Under the pieces are notes generated by a model that worked only from the letters and a program-made list of their open reading frames with translations, was not told where the DNA came from and searched no databases. From Hydrangea macrophylla (lineage: Eukaryota; Streptophyta; Magnoliopsida; Cornales; Hydrangeaceae), in NCBI GenBank assembly GCA_033977485.1, contig CM066985.1, forward strand, positions 71,037,045-71,101,044: a DNA stretch of 64,000 nucleotides. Direction: 5' to 3'. Positions 58,556 through 64,000 of the stretch are shown here, piece by piece. A program made the translations under genes and the position numbers. Position 1 is the first letter of the stretch. Each line of letters begins with the position of its first letter.

Positions 58556-60725
58556 ATCACGATCTGGGGATTGTTGATTGCTTCCAAGCATTATAGACAA
58601 GCTGTCTTAAATGCTTTAAACCAGTCAAACATATCCATCGATATTTTGCCAGAGGATCTTGTGGACATGATCAGTCAAACTCCATCTCTAGCTATCACAT
58701 TTACCTCAAAAGATTTACCTCCCACAAGACTAGCTCATAACAAACCTTTGCACGTAACTGTTGAATGCTTAGGGAATTCTCTGCCTGCTTGCCTCATCGA
58801 TAATGGATCGGCCTTGAATGTATGCCCACTCCGTACAGCTAGAAGGAATCAACCTTCATACCCTCCGAGCAAAAAGTGAGGGCATATGACAATACTCAAA
58901 GGCAGGTTATGGGCATCATTTTTCTCAGTCTCGCTGTCTGACCGTTGAAAAAGGAAGTTGAGTTCCAGATCATTGATATTCCCGCCTCCTTTAATCTGTT
59001 ATTGGGTAGGCCTTGGTTAGATAATTTGGGAGCAATTCCATCAACGATTCACCAAAAGGTCAAATACATTTAGGAAAATAAGGTTTATGAGATTTTCGGG
59101 GGCAGTTGGGCCCATGTGAACGAAGCGTCATCAAGCGCTCCAATCTTGGAAGTTTAGTTGCAAAGGGAAGAGAAAAGTTTGGGAGGTTTCAAATTTGTCA
59201 ACATGTTGGGAGAAGAGAAGCTGCGATAGTTTTTACCGTTATATTTTGACTAATATGCAAGTCCATTAGTTGCAAGAATTATGAGGAAAATGGCATTTTT
59301 TCCAGGTATGGGTTTAGGGAGGAAGCACCAAGGCTTGTCAGAATTTTCAAATATCAAGACGTAGACCCACACCAGCAAATTAGGTTATGTACCATCAAGG
59401 CAAGAGTTAAAGGCAAGAAAAAGGCAGTTGACGCACCGCTACAGCCATATACAAAGACACTCAATGGGTACTTTATCAAGGAGGGAGAAGATTTCCCCTT
59501 CTGTGGCTTCCCAGAGCCATGGGTGGATAGCAAGAATAAATGCTTAAAGCCGGGGTCCAAGATCTTCTTTTTGCATGAATTTACCGATTATGAAGACCCA
59601 TACTTATAGGTTCCTGCAAAGCCAACATCTGTTAAAGATTGGGTTTGTACTTTAAATGGATAGGCAATGAAAAAGCTAATGGTATAGGAGGAAAAGGGTA
59701 AAACTGAAGAGGGTAATCCAGAGAAGATTGCGAATGAAGATGGGAAAAGCCAGAATGAGGGAGAGAACGAAGAGAATAAAGCAAAGGGGGAAGAGCCAGA
59801 AGATGAGGAAGAACCAGAAAATGAGGAAAACCTAGAAAATAGGGAAGAGCCAGAGAATGAAGAGGAAACAAGGGGTTTGTCAGGCTGTGACACTGTCGAG
59901 CTTAAACAAGGGGCCAATAAAGAGTAGGTGTTCGAGTCTAGCGATAGGTATCCTGCCTCCCCGGAGTCTGTAATGGCCCATATGAGGCGTCTTAATATCT
60001 CAATGTCTGTTATAATCACTCCTAAGAATATCAATGAGAATATGGCTAATTCTTCTTACTCGACTATGCATACTAATAACTATGATGCATGTAATAAATG
60101 TGATGAAACACCGAATGAATTGCAAAAATTAATTGAGAAAGAAAATGAATCTGCATGTAAAATCATAAAAAGCACCTTAACGATTAATTTGGAAAATAAA
60201 GATAATCCGCAAAATGTTGCTATTGGCTCCACACTTTGTAATGAGGAAAGCAAAGAATTAATCAATCTATTAAATGAATTCAAAGATATCATTGCACAGT
60301 CTTATGATGATATGCCAGGAATTGATCCAGAGATAGTCCAACATCATATTCCCCTCTTTCCAAATTCAAAACCCATAAAACAAAATTTAAGACAAATGAG
60401 GCCTGAATGGACGCTTAAAGTGAAAGAGGAAGTTGAAAAACAATTAAGAGCTAGATTCTTGATTGTCATCGAGTACCCAGAATGGGTCGCCAACATTGCG
60501 CCAGTTCCAAAGAAGGGACCATGTTAGGGTTTGTGTTGATTTTTGAGATTTAAACAAAGCCAGCCCTAAGGATAATTTCCCTTTACCCCATATTGATGTA
60601 CTAGTTGATAATACCGCAGGACATAAGCTTTTGTCTTTTATGGACGAGTTCTCGGGGTATAATCAGATTATTATGGCGCCCAAGGATAGGGAGAAGACTA
60701 TTTCATCACACCTTGGGGGACCTAT
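58556..60725 (+). pseudogene. pol: Pol of element C: protease, linker, start of reverse transcriptase
   Basis: The protease region shows ACLIDNGSALNVCPL (DNGS at the active site) and, after a shift, FQIIDIPASFNLLLGRPWLD. The linker contains a G-patch-like MAFFPGMGLGRKHQGLSEF near 59290-59345 and a Glu-rich stretch at 59690-59880. The long open frame 59928-60527 leads into the reverse transcriptase: DDMPGIDPEIVQHHIPLF, RPEWTLKVKEEVEKQLRARF, YPEWVANIAPVPKKG. Then, in shifted frames, LSFMDEFSGYNQIIMAPKDR and FITPWGTY. The gene stops there because an Athila-type LTR begins at 60726. Stops and shifts occur throughout. Confidence 0.85.
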
Positions 60726-61384
60726 TGACACGAGAATTTTTCTGTGCGCTCTTGTGCAATACCCAAGTGTAGGTAGACGTGCAAGTAATATCTGGTAAGA
60801 CCAGGTCGATCCCACAGGGAAGGTGTTGACCTATTGAATTAGACTAACCTCAAAAGAAAGCAAAATAAAATGAATAAGATTCAACAATAATGCGGAACAC
60901 AAAGTTCCACCACTAAAATTACTAATGAACTTAATTCAGATTAACTAACGACCTAACTAGCTAATTAAAACAGTACTTGAAATTAGGATGTTTAACTTTA
61001 AAAGAAAGTGTTGGGATTACACGAATCCGCAGTAATCTAACTATCTACCATGCAGTTGCCTTGAAGCACAACGGAGTACATTACCCACAGTTTTCCGTAT
61101 TCCTCTAAAGATGGAGAATCCATGGCCCTTTCATGACCGGGACCATATCATCACAGTTAAGTTAAGATACGTGAAAGCGGTTTAATCCAATAGTTAAGAC
61201 TCGCATCCTCAATGGTGTCAGCATTGAAGATGGTTTGCAAAATGTATTGAAAGAAAATGCCTTAGGGCCTTAGTTTTAAAACTGTTTTGACAGACTGGGC
61301 ATTTATTTGGGACAGAATGATAACAATTCTTAAAACAAAAGGTCCTGGAATACTGCAGGGAACATCCTCAAGAATCAGGGAGTT

Positions 61385-62115
61385 CGATCGATCGACGCGC
61401 TTTCGATCGATCGAAGACCTTCATCCCTCAATCGATCGAACTCTCTTCGATCGATTGACTGTCTCTGGTTCGATCGATCGAACTAACTTCGATCGATCGA
61501 ACACAACGATTATCCTGCTGCATGGCAGAAGCTGGAGATCACTGTTTCATCGTGTTCTCCCAACCTGGGACTACTCAGACATCGTCTGGGACGTCACAGA
61601 TTGATATTCAACGTAAAAAAACATTAACACCTTGTTTGGTTGCGAGTTTTTCATAGAAAATCTGAAAACTATGATTTTACGAATATTTAGCCTGCAATAC
61701 TATAAGATGAGCGATTGAACTACGACTACCAAGTGCAGAATCTAAATAAACAATATATAAATAACCTGGAACAGAAAACACTTGTATTAAACTTAAGAAA
61801 TCCACTGCACAAATGAAACTTCAATGCAAAACCTACAAAACCAAACACAAACTCTCTATCTCTCTCTCTAAACTGTGAAAAAATGTAAAGTGGGCGTCCT
61901 TATGGACGTGTACAATACACATATATATAAGAAACCTAAGAAACTAGGGTTAAAAACCCGCATCTGCTGCGCACACGAATGTTACTGAAAATACCCCGTT
62001 CGATCGATCGAACTGCTCTCGATCGATCGAACCATTGAGTCTCAAGCGCTTCAACACTCTTCAAGCGATCGAACTCTCGATCGATCGAACCTTCTTAGAT
62101 CGATCGAACTCCACA
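61385..62115. repeat. Two clusters of TTCGATCGATCGAA palindromes
   Basis: About six sites at 61385-61505 and six at 61998-62110 contain GATCGATC cores, mostly as GTTCGATCGATCGAAC or close variants, within the Athila-type LTR. Confidence 0.85.
61921..61930 (-). promoter_or_regulatory. TATA-box candidate of the antisense Athila-type LTR
   Basis: The minus strand reads TTATATATAT, followed by a GAGAGAGAGATAG stretch about 60 bp on. It lies between the two palindrome clusters. Confidence 0.45.
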
Positions 62116-62363
62116 TTTCAGCTTTGACTTCTTTTGTTTTCATTCCAGCACTCCATGTATTCTGATGTTCATCTGTTTAGTCCACACAGCAGTAATCTGC
62201 ACCAACAACAACTAAAACAATACAGCTTGTCATAGATTAATCATATTGTATGAAAATTAGCCTTGCAATGCAAATCGCAGATAAAACGGGAAGTTGTGAT
62301 AAAAACTAATACAATTCTTTCTTTTAGCGCGGTTGTATTTTACAAATACCCTCGCTTTGCACA

Positions 62364-64000
62364 ACCCCCAACTAGCTTATTGCTAGTCCCTAGCGATAAA
62401 GCGAAAATAAAATAAAATAAAATACAAATTCCTAAACTAATACTACCACAACTAAGAAAACAAAGGAAAACTAAAAACAACCTAAACTAAGATAGAAAGA
62501 AAGATCCTAACTCACTTTCACAGGAATCGCGGTTGCATTTAGCAAATGCAACAAGCCGTTAAACCCCTAGGTTCCCCCTAGTGGACGAGTGTTGTCTCGT
62601 GAGGGTTTGCAGTGAATATACCCACAAAATTCTCCAATTTTAAGCTCAAAAAGATTTAGAATAACTCGTAGAATTCCCCCTTCCATTCAATTGTTAATTA
62701 AGCTCCACAATAATATACTATCCTCTATCAACCCATGAAAGAGACCCACATTCTCCCCTATATCACCAAGTAAAATATAACAAATGTATTACCATCATGC
62801 ACCCGTGTGTGTGTGAAATTAACAACCATGCGTCCAACCCTATTAAGAGTTATCTAGACTATTGTACTTTGGAAAACTTGCAGTTTTAGCTCAATTCTCA
62901 CATTGGTCACACTCAAAAGGAACGTCTCTCAGAGACTTGCTTTACAATGATCGCACATCGTATGAAAGCTTTGATAAGGATGATATTATAAGTGCTAAGG
63001 CTTTCATACTTGACTTTATGAAAAACGGACATTTAAGAGTGTATAGTCTCAGGAATGGAACACTACTTACTAGAGGAGCGAAATACCGTGGATAACTCAA
63101 CTCACACTTCCATGTTCAAATCAATTATTGAGAATCTTCAAGACTTTGACTTGCGGCTTTTATTTAGTAGGGGGGAAAGTGTTGTAGAGAATAGTGTGCT
63201 TTTTAGTATGTGATGGAATTTCAACTTCCCTTTTTATTCTTTATTCTTTATTCTTTTCTCCACCCAATCTCCCATTCATTTCATATGCTTTTTTTTTTTT
63301 TTTTTTAACCTGTCTCCCAACTACTTCCTTCCATTTCACATACTTTGATGACTCATTCTCAACAAATATATCAAACGGCTCAATGAGGTCAAGGTATAAA
63401 TCAAGGGTATAGATTCTTGTGATTACATTGAAAATATTTAATTGATGTGGGATTAGGAATGAAACAATTCAATGAATGTAGGTACAAGCTATATCAGGTA
63501 AAAGAATGGGTAAACGATGGCTTGAATCATTTTCTCAACTTTCAATTTTTAGCACTTAAGTGTTCATTGAGTGTAATTGGTAAATCATGAACGTTCTCCT
63601 CTAACAAACAGTCAAAACTTTTTAAAGAAATATGAGACTTAACAACGAATTCACCAAGTATATGCAAGAAAGACCATTCGACAATATATGAGAATCCCCT
63701 CAGAAATGACGATTGGCTCAATAGCTCACAAAGGGTTATTAGCCTCCACTACTTGTTCTTTTCGCACAATATTCATATTAACTCAATTTTCAGGTTTTCT
63801 ACATAGCTGCCAATTAGTGTGCAAAAGTATTGGGTACATAAATAGCTTTACAAATGCAATTCATTTTAGTGATACAGAAAACGCGTGGATTTAATCCATA
63901 AAAAGATGAGAATACTACAAATGTGTCCTTGTCTAATCAACAGGCAGGAGAGATTATTCAGAGTTATTCTAACAATACGATTCAAAATTTTCAAAATTTT
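62364..64000 (-). mobile_element. Interior of the antisense Athila-type element
   Basis: The minus strand shows GAACCTAGGGGTTTAACGGC near 62560-62580, which matches the Athila-type element at 17800-17860. No gag-pol motif is seen in this 1.6 kb, and small frames here are not convincing. The element continues past the window end. Confidence 0.55.

Larger units (their letters stand above)
60726..62363 (-). mobile_element. 3' LTR of an antisense Athila-type element
   Basis: On the + strand it runs from TGACACGAGAATTTT to GCTTTGCACA. The minus strand has a polypurine AGTTGGGGGTTG before TGTGCAAAGC. TCCCTGTGGGATCGACC (minus, near 60810) is the usual Athila LTR mark. The + flank CCTAT (60721-60725) should recur at the other end beyond the window. 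It contains two palindrome clusters. Confidence 0.75.

Noticed and set aside
62862..63095. 77-residue ORF as an env-like or host gene
   Set aside because: No domain, signal peptide or membrane segment is visible, and it lies in the non-coding 3' part of an antisense Athila-type element.

Overview
The window is plant nuclear DNA made almost entirely of nested transposable elements. It is AT-rich and holds plant Ty3/gypsy lineages (Tat and Athila types, one chromovirus-like solo LTR), a Cassandra element with 5S-rRNA-derived LTRs, CACTA, hAT and Mutator-type DNA elements, a Stowaway MITE and GT-AG introns. This points to a flowering plant, most likely a eudicot. The species cannot be read from the sequence. 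No intact, clearly functional host gene was found.

1-14.2 kb: Tat-type element A, with a partial 5' LTR, tRNA-Arg-type primer site, repeat-rich leader, broken gag, no pol, a repeat-rich 3' region and a truncated 3' LTR. A hAT element (perfect 8-bp target duplication) is inserted near the end of gag; it carries a Mutator-type element (perfect 9-bp duplication), which contains a MITE.

14.2-20.6 kb: a Ty1/copia-like LTR remnant; a coding-less Athila-type element (degenerate tRNA-Asp primer site, 3' LTR with a MITE inside); then two Cassandra pieces.

20.6-30.3 kb: a second copy of the Mutator-type family, a large fold-back element with a Stowaway MITE inside, a promoter-like stretch with a short ORF, decayed MITEs, and a 2.7-kb solo LTR (5-bp duplication CATGT) that splits an older MITE.

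30.3-52.4 kb: a large minus-strand Tat-type element B. Its 3' LTR lies at the left, its gag-pol reads leftward (gag, protease, reverse transcriptase, two RNase H domains, integrase). Between pol and the 3' LTR lies an extra ORF on the opposite (+) strand that encodes a plant-mobile-domain (PMD) protein and has its own TATA box. That ORF is split by a gypsy LTR, which is split in turn by an 8.4-kb CACTA element. The CACTA element holds about 20 copies of a ~178-bp satellite and two well-preserved exons of homocysteine S-methyltransferase.

52.4-64 kb: Tat-type element C (+ strand) is inserted in the gag of element B. Its reverse transcriptase is cut by an antisense Athila-type element that runs past the window end.

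All retrotransposon coding regions carry stops and frameshifts. The strongest candidates for follow-up are the antisense PMD ORF with its own promoter, the CACTA element carrying a satellite plus a captured gene piece, and clusters of short palindromes that recur with different cores in three LTRs.
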